From assembly GCA_021647465.1 (NCBI GenBank), contig JAKIUQ010000011.1:1-64000 (forward strand): 64,000 nucleotides of DNA. The letters are read 5' to 3'. Position numbers and translations under genes: made by a program. This DNA is from Emcibacter sp. Lineage in GTDB: Bacteria; Pseudomonadota; Alphaproteobacteria; Sphingomonadales; Emcibacteraceae. Numbering within the stretch: position 1 is the first letter of the stretch; each line of letters begins with the position of its first letter. A model generated the notes under the pieces. That model ran no database searches and had not been told where the DNA came from. It saw only the letters and a list, made by a program, of their open reading frames with translations. This document shows, one piece after another, positions 15,482 to 23,500 of this stretch.

Positions 15482-16899
15482 AACTGAATTTTGACAACCA
15501 ATTTGCCAAATTGGGGGATAAATTTTCAGTTTCCATGGCCCCGCGCCCCCTGCCAAATCCCCGCATGGCCAGTTTTAATGCGGCCGCAGCAGAATTAATT
15601 GATCTTGAACCGGCTGAGCTATCCGGCGACATTGCGTTGAAATTTTTCAGCGGCGCTGAGATGATTTCCGGTGCGGCCCCTTTGGCCATGGTCTATTCCG
15701 GTCATCAGTTCGGCGGCTATAGTCCGCGCCTTGGCGATGGCCGGGGCCTGCTTTTGGGGCAGGTGTGCGGCGCGAAAAATATTCTCTGGGACTTGCATTT
15801 AAAAGGCGCGGGCCTGACGCCCTTTTCCCGCATGGGCGACGGGCGCGCCGTTTTGCGGTCAAGCATTCGGGAATATCTTGCCAGCGAAGCCTTGCACCAT
15901 TTGGGCATTCCCACCAGCCGCGCCTTATGTTTGATCAGCAGTGATGAACCGGTGCGGCGCGAAACAATGGAAACCGCCGCCGGATTATTACGCGTAAGTG
16001 AAAGTCATATCCGCTTTGGCTCCTTCGAGTATTTTTTCTATACGCAGCAGCATGATGAATTAAGGAAACTGGCGGATTATGTATTGGATATTCATTTTCC
16101 CGAACTGCGGAAAAGTCCCTTGCCTTTTGACAGTATGCTGCTGGAAATTACAGCGCGAACCGCAGATATGATCGCCCATTGGCAGGCTTTTGGCTTTGCC
16201 CACGGGGTGATGAATACGGACAATATGTCAATCCTTGGCCAGACTTTCGATTATGGTCCCTACGGCTTTATGGAAGCTTTTGACCCAAGTTATATCTGTA
16301 ATCATTCCGATGATACAGGCCGTTATGCTTTCAATCAGCAGCCCCATATTGGTCTGTGGAATTGCCTCGCCCTCTGCCATGCTTTGAAGCCAATCACCTC
16401 TTCTGACATGACAGAACCGGTGCGCGATCATTATCATCACGTTTTTTCCGCCCGTTATAATCTCTTGATGAACCAGAAACTGGGCTTGGGTAATCCAATA
16501 GAAGGCGACAGTCAATTGGTTGCAGACTTGCTGTCCCTGATGGCAGAGCATAAAATTGACTATACAATTTTCTTCCGTGATCTTGGAAATATTGACGCTT
16601 TAGCAAAATATGGCGCGGCATTTACAAACTGGTTTCAAGCCTATGACAAGCGCCGGGAACTGGAAAATAATACGCCTAAGCAGCGCCGGAAGAATATGCA
16701 GGCCATAAACCCGAAATATATCCTAAGGAATTATCTGGCGCAAAAGGCTATTCTTCAGGCAGAGCAAGGGGATTTTTCAGAGGTTGACCGCCTGATGAAA
16801 CTGCTTGCATATCCCTTCGATGAACAGCCGGCATTCGAAGGTTACGCCGCAGAAGCTCCCGAATGGGCCCGCCATTTGAGCATCAGCTGCTCGTCATAA
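15478..16899 (+). CDS. selO: SelO protein adenylyltransferase (AMPylator)
   Basis: 473 aa pseudokinase-fold enzyme that transfers AMP to protein hydroxyls, with a role in redox stress responses. Signatures: YSGHQFGGYSPRLGDGRG, LHLKGAGLTPFSRMGDGRAV, RSSIREYLASEALHHLGI and the catalytic/metal segment FAHGVMNTDNMSILG...DYGPYGFMEAFDP. The C-terminus ends in SCSS; the Cys corresponds to the position of selenocysteine in eukaryotic SELENOO. Starts inside the trhO stop (ATGA), so the two are coupled. Complete. Confidence 0.95.
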   Translation: MKLNFDNQFAKLGDKFSVSMAPRPLPNPRMASFNAAAAELIDLEPAELSGDIALKFFSGAEMISGAAPLAMVYSGHQFGGYSPRLGDGRGLLLGQVCGAKNILWDLHLKGAGLTPFSRMGDGRAVLRSSIREYLASEALHHLGIPTSRALCLISSDEPVRRETMETAAGLLRVSESHIRFGSFEYFFYTQQHDELRKLADYVLDIHFPELRKSPLPFDSMLLEITARTADMIAHWQAFGFAHGVMNTDNMSILGQTFDYGPYGFMEAFDPSYICNHSDDTGRYAFNQQPHIGLWNCLALCHALKPITSSDMTEPVRDHYHHVFSARYNLLMNQKLGLGNPIEGDSQLVADLLSLMAEHKIDYTIFFRDLGNIDALAKYGAAFTNWFQAYDKRRELENNTPKQRRKNMQAINPKYILRNYLAQKAILQAEQGDFSEVDRLMKLLAYPFDEQPAFEGYAAEAPEWARHLSISCSS

Positions 16900-16910
16900 A
16901 AAATGGAGGG

Positions 16911-16955
16911 TGGTGGAGCCAAGCGGGTTCGAACCGCTGACCTCTTCACTGCCAG
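16911..16955 (-). repeat. 3' half of tRNA-Ala(GGC): probable attachment-site scar
   Basis: Read on the minus strand, this 45-nt piece is the 3' part of a tRNA-Ala: anticodon loop CTGGCAG (anticodon GGC), stem TGAAG, variable AGGTC, T-arm AGCGG-TTCGAAC-CCGCT, acceptor TGGCTCC, discriminator A and CCA. The 5' half is absent: upstream bases (CGGTA direction) do not pair with the anticodon stem. tRNA 3' ends are the classic attB targets of tyrosine integrases, and a broken integrase follows within 200 nt. Confidence 0.85.
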
Positions 16956-17149
16956 CGGTAAAAATGCCTATTTCCCAATACAGCTTAATACTCCAAAATA
17001 TATAGGTAAATTATTGTAATATATAGTATAATAGAAACACTTACTGTGTAAAGTGATGTGTTGAAATGTTTCGTTATTTCCTCACTTTGCACTTACATTT
17101 CACTTACGAGATGGAATCTCTGTCTCACTTAGGAGGGGTTTTGTGGGTC

Positions 17150-17705
17150 ATGAGTTCAAGAATTGGCAGTAGTTTACTCAATCGTCTGAAACCAGATGAA
17201 AAACCGTATGAATATCGTGATAATAGCCTGAAAGGGTTCATGGTTCGGGTGCAGCCCAGTGGGGTCATGACCTATTAATTGTGAATATCTTCGCGGTAAA
17301 AGAATTCGCATTGGCCGGGTGGATGCCGTCTCTCCCCATCGGGCCCGACAGGAAGCCAAGGCAATTTTATCTGAAGCTTTTGTCGGTGAAGACCCCATTG
17401 CAAAACGGAAGAAAAAAACTGCAACAAATTACGGTGAGTTTCTGGAGCAACATTATGCGTCTTATGCAAAAGTCAATATGAAATCCGCTGATGAGATCAT
17501 TTCACGGATCAAGAAGAATTTCTCCAATTTCTTCAAAACACCTATGAATGAAATCCGCCCCCTTGATGTTGAAAAATGGCGGGTGAAGCGCGTCGAAGAT
17601 GGAAAGAAAACGTCAATAATCAACCGTGATCTTTCGAGTTTTAAGTCCTCTCTGAACTCCTTCCGCTTTGCACAAAGCAAAAACAGACAAATAAAACCAG
17701 CCTGA
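17150..17705 (+). pseudogene. Phage-type tyrosine integrase, N-terminal remnant with frameshift
   Basis: AGGAGG at 17131-17136 precedes an in-frame TTG (17141) and ATG (17150). The arm-binding DUF4102-like domain (LLNRLKPDEKPYEYRDNSLKGFMVRVQPSG) is interrupted near 17275 by a stop. It resumes in another frame (RIGRVDAVSPHRARQEAKAIL...GEDPIAKRKKK) and continues into a SAM-like core-binding domain (FLEQHYASYAKVNMKSADEI, PLDVEKWRVKRV, INRDLSSFKSSLN). The sequence ends at 17705 before the catalytic domain, so the R-H-R-Y residues are all missing. It is non-functional debris of an integrative element beside its tRNA-Ala att fragment. Confidence 0.85.
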
Positions 17706-17777
17706 GTGCGCGCAAGGCCAACAGGATACCTCGCTATATATGGGCAGATATCATGTTGGCCTTGCTGCTGAACAGGG

Positions 17778-17818
17778 GGGTCAAATTTAAATGCCAATAC
17801 CGGGTCAGTTTTAAATGC
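17778..17818 (+). repeat. Paired repeats resembling an IS21-type terminus
   Basis: GGGTCAAATTTAAATGC (17778-17794) and GGGTCAGTTTTAAATGC (17802-17818) are direct repeats with 24-nt spacing. IS21-family ends carry multiple short repeats of this appearance. No istA/istB is present. The rest of 17706-18002 shows no gene. Confidence 0.4.
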
Positions 17819-18002
17819 TTATTGGCAGGACTCTACAAAGAAATGGGAGAAGCTTGCGGCGCGGGTCAATCCAGAAAGTCCCTTAAGGCCTGTTTCTGAT
17901 CTTCCAGCTTGAACAACAGGTCATGCGTGGTATTATGATTTGAATAGCGCAGAATTATTATCGCTTCGGGTTGCCACCGGGAAGTTTTTGAGAATTTGCT
18001 GG

Positions 18003-18890
18003 TTATCTGGCAACGGCATTCACTATTTCAAGGATTGCAGGATGTTTAAGTTGACGTTCGGCAGAGATCGCATAATAATGTTCTTTGATTTCTTCTGTGC
18101 GGCCAATAATCTTGACATTATATTGATCCTTAATTATTTTCTCAATAAGCGTTGGCGCGGTAAACACCCCACGCCCCTCCTGTCCAAATGATTTCATCAA
18201 GGCGCTGTCATCAAATTCGGCAACAATATTTGGGGCAATATCATATTTTTCCAGCCATGAAGAAAGTCTTTGTCTGGCCGCAGACTTCTTGCCCGGCATA
18301 AGAAAATTCTGCCCTGATAAAGATTGCGGAAACCCTTTTTTATATAAAGTGGCCTTATGTTCAGTAGCAAAAAAGCTGAACCCGCTTTCCATAAGATAGT
18401 GGTTATAGGCTTTTATGTGGCTACCCTGCTCAAGTGGCCGGTCTGTTAAGACCAGATCCAGCTTGCTTATGGCTAATTCTGCCAGCAAACTATCCTGATC
18501 ACCCTCAATACATATTAATCGGATTGACTCAGGCATATTTAATACCGGAGTGAGGAGCTGCTTTGCCAGAACTTTTGGGATTACGCCGGTTATACCTACA
18601 GTGAAAGTTAACCAATAGGTGGGTTCTCGTGTTTTCAGCACATTATTTATTTCATCTCCCAACTGGAAAATATCTTCCGCATAGCTGTAAATCAGGCGCC
18701 CCATTTCAGAAAGAAATAATTTTTTTCCTTTGCGATCAAATAATGCAACACCAATGTGTGATTCAAAAAAAGTAATTTGGCCACTGATGGTCTGCGGGGT
18801 CAGGCTAAGCCTTGCACTGGCTTTGGTGATGCTCCCCTCAGTAGCGACAATATAAAAATAATACAGATGATTGAAATTTAGAGGGGTCAT
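18003..18890 (-). CDS. nhaR: LysR-family regulator, NhaR-like
   Basis: 295 aa. The N-terminal winged helix (FNHLYYFYIVATEGSITKA, SLTPQTISGQI) is highly typical of NhaR, the Na+-responsive activator of antiporter genes: the NHLYYF start and LTPQT recognition helix stand out from generic LysR proteins. The C-terminal effector-binding domain spans ~95-295 (FTVGITGVIPKVLAKQLL...). It is transcribed divergently from the hpf-mrp block, the arrangement expected for a LysR regulator and its target. Inference: it activates the Mrp Na+/H+ antiporter in response to Na+ or pH. Confidence 0.85.
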   Translation of the reverse strand: MTPLNFNHLYYFYIVATEGSITKASARLSLTPQTISGQITFFESHIGVALFDRKGKKLFLSEMGRLIYSYAEDIFQLGDEINNVLKTREPTYWLTFTVGITGVIPKVLAKQLLTPVLNMPESIRLICIEGDQDSLLAELAISKLDLVLTDRPLEQGSHIKAYNHYLMESGFSFFATEHKATLYKKGFPQSLSGQNFLMPGKKSAARQRLSSWLEKYDIAPNIVAEFDDSALMKSFGQEGRGVFTAPTLIEKIIKDQYNVKIIGRTEEIKEHYYAISAERQLKHPAILEIVNAVAR

Positions 18891-19261
18891 AATAGTTATC
18901 TTTCGAATATTTAGAGAAATAATGAATTATATTCGATATTATCGATGCATACAAGGTGATAATAAAATATCATATATCAGCAATATTGCTTATGTATCCT
19001 TTGTAATTCTTTATTTATAAGGCCTTATAAGAAAAATATTCTAACCAAAAATATAAAGGAATAAACATATGATCGATTTATTCGATTGTATAAAAAGATT
19101 TAAACGAATATACCTAAAATAAATTATGGCTTATTAAGATGTTCAAATTTAAAAAATCATAGACAATGGATATTATGACATTTAAATAATGAATGATCAG
19201 ATATTAAACGCACTGCAAACCACATGTTCTTCTGTTTCAGTTAAAGAAAAATGACTAAAAA
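18891..19261. promoter_or_regulatory. AT-rich divergent control region between nhaR and the mrp block
   Basis: 371 nt with no gene. Several copies of an ATTCGAT/CGAAT half-site occur: TTTCGAATATT near 18901, the short palindrome CGATATTATCG at 18934-18944, GATCGATTTATTCGATTG near 19072 and AACGAATATA near 19103. These are plausible LysR-type binding sites for the NhaR-like protein. Individual promoters cannot be fixed by eye because of the AT content. Confidence 0.45.
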
Positions 19262-19561
19262 ATGCAAATAGATATTCAATCTCATGATGTTGAACTTGGC
19301 AAGGCAGTGGAAACCCATATTCAAAGAAAACTTCAGATAGCTTTATCTCGAATGGAGTCGCATATCACAGGAATTTCAATAATTATTTCTGATGTGGATG
19401 GGGTGAAGGAGGGGGGTGATAAACGTTGTCTGATACAGATTTCCAGTGCCGAGTTTGAAGACGTTATAATAGAGGATGTGCAATTAGATCTTTTTTATGT
19501 AATTGACCGGGCAATCCATAGGGCAAGCCGTTCTCTGGAACTTAAGATAGGGCAGGTTTAA
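19262..19561 (+). CDS. HPF/RaiA-family ribosome-associated protein (short)
   Basis: 99 aa, the size of short HPF/YfiA proteins. Beta-alpha-beta-beta-beta-alpha layout: MQIDIQSHDVEL, the helix AVETHIQRKLQIALSRM, VDGVKEGGDKRCLIQIS, VIIEDVQLDLFYVIDRAIHRASRSLELKIG. HPF/RaiA proteins bind the 30S decoding region and silence or dimerise ribosomes under stress. It is first in the antiporter block, 11 nt before mrpE, so it is probably co-transcribed. That suggests coupling of translation control to ion or pH stress, but this is inference. Confidence 0.8.
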   Translation: MQIDIQSHDVELGKAVETHIQRKLQIALSRMESHITGISIIISDVDGVKEGGDKRCLIQISSAEFEDVIIEDVQLDLFYVIDRAIHRASRSLELKIGQV

Positions 19562-19572
19562 AAGGTAATCTA

Positions 19573-20049
19573 ATGCGACATACTATCAGTTTATCACTGG
19601 CCTTGGCGGCATTTTGGCTCCTGAATTCGGGCTATTATACCCCGCTTATTTTAGGACTTGGGTTAGTTTCCATCATTATTGTTGTGTATATAGTGCATAG
19701 AATGGATGTGGTGGATCACGAGTCACAACCACTGGGTCTTTCAGGTAAAATATTATTTTATTATGTCTGGCTTGGCAAAGAGATTATTCTGGCCAATATT
19801 GATGTCGTAAAGAAAATCTGGCTTGGTAAGGATGCAATTTCCCCCGTCTTAACAACGATTAACATCAGTCAGAAGACGGATATGGGGAAAGTCATATATG
19901 CAAATTCGATCACGCTGACACCGGGAACAGTAACGGTGAATCTTGTTGCTGATCAGATAATAGTACACGCCTTGATGGGGGAAAATATTCAACTTCTGGA
20001 GGCCGGTGAAATGGATCGCCGGGTAAGCCGATTGGAGAATTCATGCTGA
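19573..20049 (+). CDS. mrpE: Mrp antiporter subunit E
   Basis: 158 aa, MnhE/PhaE family. Two to three N-terminal membrane segments (ISLSLALAAFWLLNSGYYTP, LILGLGLVSIIIVVYIVH), then a cytosolic domain with the family signature KVIYANSITLTPGTVTVNL. Accessory subunit of the inner-membrane Na+/H+ antiporter. The end overlaps mrpF by 7 nt. Confidence 0.92.
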   Translation: MRHTISLSLALAAFWLLNSGYYTPLILGLGLVSIIIVVYIVHRMDVVDHESQPLGLSGKILFYYVWLGKEIILANIDVVKKIWLGKDAISPVLTTINISQKTDMGKVIYANSITLTPGTVTVNLVADQIIVHALMGENIQLLEAGEMDRRVSRLENSC

Positions 20050-20336
20050 TAGCTGCAACCATAGCCATTCTTGTTGTTATGGCTTTGACAATTATTCGTG
20101 GATGTATGGGGCCGACGCTATATGACCGGATTCTCGCCGTCAATATGTTTGGAACCAAGACCGTACTGCTCATTTCCCTGTTAGGCTTTGTGATGGGGCG
20201 TCCGGAATTTCTGGATATTGCCATCGTCTATGCCCTGATTAATTTTATCAGTGTGATCGGCGTGCTGCGTTTTTCTGACTCCTTTGGGTTTAAGCAACCT
20301 CATCAGAAGAAAGTGTCAGGGGGGAAGGATTCATGA
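20043..20336 (+). CDS. mrpF: Mrp antiporter subunit F
   Basis: 97 aa, three membrane helices, with the family motif GPTLYDRILAVNMFGTKTV and FLDIAIVYALINFISVIGVLRF. Overlaps mrpE at its start and mrpG at its end (4 nt), indicating translational coupling. Confidence 0.93.
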   Translation: MLIAATIAILVVMALTIIRGCMGPTLYDRILAVNMFGTKTVLLISLLGFVMGRPEFLDIAIVYALINFISVIGVLRFSDSFGFKQPHQKKVSGGKDS

Positions 20337-20671
20337 TGGATATAGCCCTTAATATTAGTAGCGCATTATGCCTGTTTCTGGGAAGTTTTCTCTGCCTGTC
20401 AGGCGGGGTCGGTATTATTCGGTTTCCTGATTTTTATACCCGGATGCATGCGGCTGGTGTGACCGATACATTGGCGGCAAGCATGATTTTAATTGGTCTG
20501 ATGCTGCAAAACCCGGATGCGATCGTCATATTAAAACTGGTGATGATATTATTGATGACCCTGTTCATCAGCCCGACAACAAGCCATGCCATGGCCAAAG
20601 CGGCGATGAATAGTGGCCTTCAGCCGTTGCTTGATAAAAAAGAAAATAAAGATGGAGTAGAATCATCGTAG
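20333..20671 (+). CDS. mrpG: Mrp antiporter subunit G
   Basis: 112 aa MnhG/PhaG protein with three membrane helices and the signature GGVGIIRFPDFYTRMHAAGVTDTL. ATGA overlap with mrpF. Ends with TAG at 20671, just upstream of the MrpA/B-like gene, whose start is ambiguous. Confidence 0.93.
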   Translation: MMDIALNISSALCLFLGSFLCLSGGVGIIRFPDFYTRMHAAGVTDTLAASMILIGLMLQNPDAIVILKLVMILLMTLFISPTTSHAMAKAAMNSGLQPLLDKKENKDGVESS

Positions 20672-20691
20672 TTCTGGTTGACATTGTTTTA

Positions 20692-21675
20692 TTGACCTTC
20701 CTGATATGCGTCGCTGTTGCTATTGTTCGGGTGAAAGACCTGTTTGCTGTGGCGATGCTATCGGGTATTTATGGTCTGCTTTCCGCCAGCCTTTTTATCA
20801 CTATGGATGCTGTGGATGTGGCTTTCACCGAAGCATCCGTAGGGGCCGGCATATCCACATTGCTTATGCTGACGACGGTTGCCATGACCGGTCGTACTGA
20901 ACATTATGTGCGTCACAAGCCCCTGTTGGCCTTGCTCGTTGTTTTTGTCACAGGCGCCCTGTTGATATATGCCACGCTGGACATGCCATATTTTGGCGAT
21001 GTCCTGGCCCCGGCCAACCTTCATGTTGCGCCGCGCTATATTCAGGATTCAATGCGGGAAATTGGTGTCGATAATATTGTTACCTCAGTACTTGCAAGCT
21101 ACAGGGCGTTCGATACTTTTGGTGAAGTCGTTGTTATTTTCACCGCCGGGATCGGGGTGCTGGCGTTATTGTCGTTTACGCGCCGTCCCGAAGACGACGC
21201 TGAAATAAGTTCCGATAATATTTCAATGCATGAACAGAATATGATCGTGCGCATTGTCAGTAAAATACTGATTCCCTTTATCCTGCTGTTTGCCCTTTAT
21301 GTGCAGTTTCACGGAGACTTCGGGCCTGGGGGTGGTTTTCAGGCAGGTGTCATATTTGCCGCCGCCATAATCCTTTATGCCATGCTGTTCGGTATGGGCG
21401 TGGCGCGCCGGGCCATCAACCAGACCTTTGTTCAATTATTTGCGGCTGTGGGCGTTTTGCTTTATGGCATGGTGGGTGTGGCTTCCATGTTGAACGGGGG
21501 TAATTTTCTTGATTACAATGTTTTATCCGAAGACCCTGTTGCGGGGCAACATCTGGGTATTCTTATAATAGAACTGGGGGTTGGCATCGCCGTTGCAATG
21601 GTCGTGATCATCATCTTTTTTAATTTTGCAGACCGCATAGATATTTCAAAACATAAGGCTGATAAGAAAATATGA
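20692..21675 (+). CDS. mrpB: Mrp subunit combining MrpA C-terminal (DUF4040-like) and MrpB domains
   Basis: Residues 1-160 match the C-terminal domain of large MrpA/MbhD-E type proteins (IVRVKDLFAVAMLSGIYGLL, DAVDVAFTEASVGAGIST). Residues ~185-320 are MnhB (VSKILIPFILLFALYVQFHG, GPGGGFQAGVIFAAAIIL). About eight membrane helices. The start is uncertain. TTG at 20692 lacks a ribosome-binding site and cuts into the first helix. The frame is open upstream (encoding IVVLVDIVLLTF) but has no ATG, GTG or TTG between GGAG (20654-20657) and 20692, only ATC or CTG codons. A rare start codon or reinitiation from mrpG is possible. No full-length MrpA exists in this cluster. Confidence 0.85.
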   Translation: MTFLICVAVAIVRVKDLFAVAMLSGIYGLLSASLFITMDAVDVAFTEASVGAGISTLLMLTTVAMTGRTEHYVRHKPLLALLVVFVTGALLIYATLDMPYFGDVLAPANLHVAPRYIQDSMREIGVDNIVTSVLASYRAFDTFGEVVVIFTAGIGVLALLSFTRRPEDDAEISSDNISMHEQNMIVRIVSKILIPFILLFALYVQFHGDFGPGGGFQAGVIFAAAIILYAMLFGMGVARRAINQTFVQLFAAVGVLLYGMVGVASMLNGGNFLDYNVLSEDPVAGQHLGILIIELGVGIAVAMVVIIIFFNFADRIDISKHKADKKI

Positions 21676-22028
21676 TGATATTGGGACTCTATAATTACTG
21701 GATAGTGGTGGCGCTGATGATGATCGGCCTATACATCGTTATTGCCCAGGGCAATCTGGTGAAAAAAATTGTTGGACTGAATATTTTCCAAACATCGGTT
21801 TTTATTTTTTATATCAGTTTAAGCAAAGTTGACGGTGGCACAGCCCCCATACTTGCAGAGGGCATAAGCCTATACTCGAACCCTTTGCCCCATGTATTAA
21901 TTCTTACCGCCATTGTGGTTAGTCTTGCAACCACGGCTTTGGGGCTTGCGCTGGTTGTGCGCATAAAAGAGGCTTATGGGAGCATAGAAGAAGAAAAAAT
22001 TCAAATGAAGGATGATCAAGAGTGTTAG
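21672..22028 (+). CDS. mrpC: Mrp antiporter subunit C (NuoK-like)
   Basis: 118 aa, three membrane helices, homologous to NuoK of complex I. GNLVKKIVGLNIFQTSVFIF and PLPHVLILTAIVVSLATTALGLAL are family signatures. ATGA overlap with the previous gene and a 7-nt overlap with the next, which starts at GTG 22022. Confidence 0.93.
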   Translation: MMILGLYNYWIVVALMMIGLYIVIAQGNLVKKIVGLNIFQTSVFIFYISLSKVDGGTAPILAEGISLYSNPLPHVLILTAIVVSLATTALGLALVVRIKEAYGSIEEEKIQMKDDQEC

Positions 22029-23500
22029 CGCACCTCCCCGTTCTACAAGTACTTTTGCCGTTGATGGCCGCCCCTTTGTGTTTGTTTCTGAGGCGACCAT
22101 ATCTGGTATGGATATTCACGCTGATCGTCAGTGGTCTGGCCTTTCTGATCAGCATTTCCCTGCTTCAGCAGGTGATGGTCTCGGGAACGCTTGTTTACGA
22201 GATGGGCGGCTGGAGTGGCCCCTGGGGCATTGAGTACCGCATTGACAAGCTCAGCGCATTCCTGTTGCTGATTATCACGGCAATGAGCACCGTAATATTA
22301 CTTGCGGCCCAGACCAGCATACAGAAAGAAATTCCCGAAAACCGCCAGATATATTTTTATATTCTGTATCTGTTTTCCTTCACCGGCATGTTGGGAATCG
22401 TCTCAACAGGGGATGTCTTTAATGTTTTTGTTTTTCTGGAAATATCGTCCCTGTCCGCTTATGCGCTGATTGCTCTGGGCAAGGACAGGCGTGCCCTCTG
22501 GGCCGCTTATCAATATTTGATTATGGGGACGATCGGGGCCACTTTTATTCTGATCGGTATTGGCCTTATGTATCAGATGACCGGTACCCTGAATATGGAT
22601 GATCTGGCCAGACGTCTGCCAGAGGTGGCACAAACGCGAACTGTCTTTGCGGCTTTTGCCTTTTTCATTGTTGGTGTCTGCCTGAAACTTGCCCTGTTTC
22701 CCCTTCATCTGTGGTTGCCCAATGCCTATGCTTATGCCCCGTCAATCGTGACGGCCTTTTTGGCGGCCACGGCGACTAAAGTTGCCGTATATTTGCTTAT
22801 TCGCTTTACCTTCTCTGTTTTTGATCTTTCTTTTTCCTTCACCGCCCTGCCGCTGCAAACCCTGTTCGTGATCCTTGGTCTGATTGGAATATTTGTGGCC
22901 TCGACGGCGGCCATATATCAGAAAAATGTGAAGCATCTGTTTGCCTATTCCAGCATAGCTCAGGTGGGCTATATGATCGTCGGTTACAGTATTGGGACGA
23001 CAATGGGGTTGATGGCCACATTATTGCATTTGTTTAATCACGCCTTGATGAAAAGTGCCCTGTTTCTGGCGTTAGGGGCGGTGATGTACCGCATTGGCAG
23101 TGTTCAACTGAGCAGTTTTCATGGTCTGGGCCGCCAAATGCCCTTCACTATGGCCGCCATCGTAGCGGGGGGATTAAGTTTAATTGGTGTGCCATTGACG
23201 GTGGGCTTTGTCAGTAAATGGTATCTGGTTCTGGCGGCCATAGAAAATGGCTGGTGGCCTGTCGCTGTTCTTATCCTGCTTGGCTCGTTACTGGCGATAA
23301 TATATGTTTGGCGGATCGTTGAAGTTGCCTATTTCAAGGAGCCGGTGGCGGGTACTGATGGGGTCAGGGAAGCCCCAATGGCCCTTTTGATGCCCGTGTG
23401 GTTGCTGGTGGGGGCAAATATTTATTTCGGCGTGGATACACGTTTCAGTGTTGATATGGCACAAGCTGCTGCCCGGAGTCTGTTTGGAGTTAGCCCATGA
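22022..23500 (+). CDS. mrpD: Mrp antiporter subunit D, first paralogue (NuoN/M-like)
   Basis: 492 aa, GTG start, ~14 membrane helices of the proton-translocating Proton_antipo_M fold. The key Glu is in VFVFLEISSLSAYALIALG. The channel Lys/His regions are KLALFPLHLWLPNAYAYAPS and ATATKVAVYLLIRF. VKHLFAYSSIAQVGYMIVGY and HLFNHALMKSALFLALG follow. Ion-conducting subunit of the inner-membrane antiporter. Confidence 0.93.
   Translation: MLAHLPVLQVLLPLMAAPLCLFLRRPYLVWIFTLIVSGLAFLISISLLQQVMVSGTLVYEMGGWSGPWGIEYRIDKLSAFLLLIITAMSTVILLAAQTSIQKEIPENRQIYFYILYLFSFTGMLGIVSTGDVFNVFVFLEISSLSAYALIALGKDRRALWAAYQYLIMGTIGATFILIGIGLMYQMTGTLNMDDLARRLPEVAQTRTVFAAFAFFIVGVCLKLALFPLHLWLPNAYAYAPSIVTAFLAATATKVAVYLLIRFTFSVFDLSFSFTALPLQTLFVILGLIGIFVASTAAIYQKNVKHLFAYSSIAQVGYMIVGYSIGTTMGLMATLLHLFNHALMKSALFLALGAVMYRIGSVQLSSFHGLGRQMPFTMAAIVAGGLSLIGVPLTVGFVSKWYLVLAAIENGWWPVAVLILLGSLLAIIYVWRIVEVAYFKEPVAGTDGVREAPMALLMPVWLLVGANIYFGVDTRFSVDMAQAAARSLFGVSP

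Noticed and set aside
16911..16955. Complete tRNA gene
   Set aside because: Only the anticodon loop to the CCA end is present; no 5' acceptor strand or D-arm can be found next to it.
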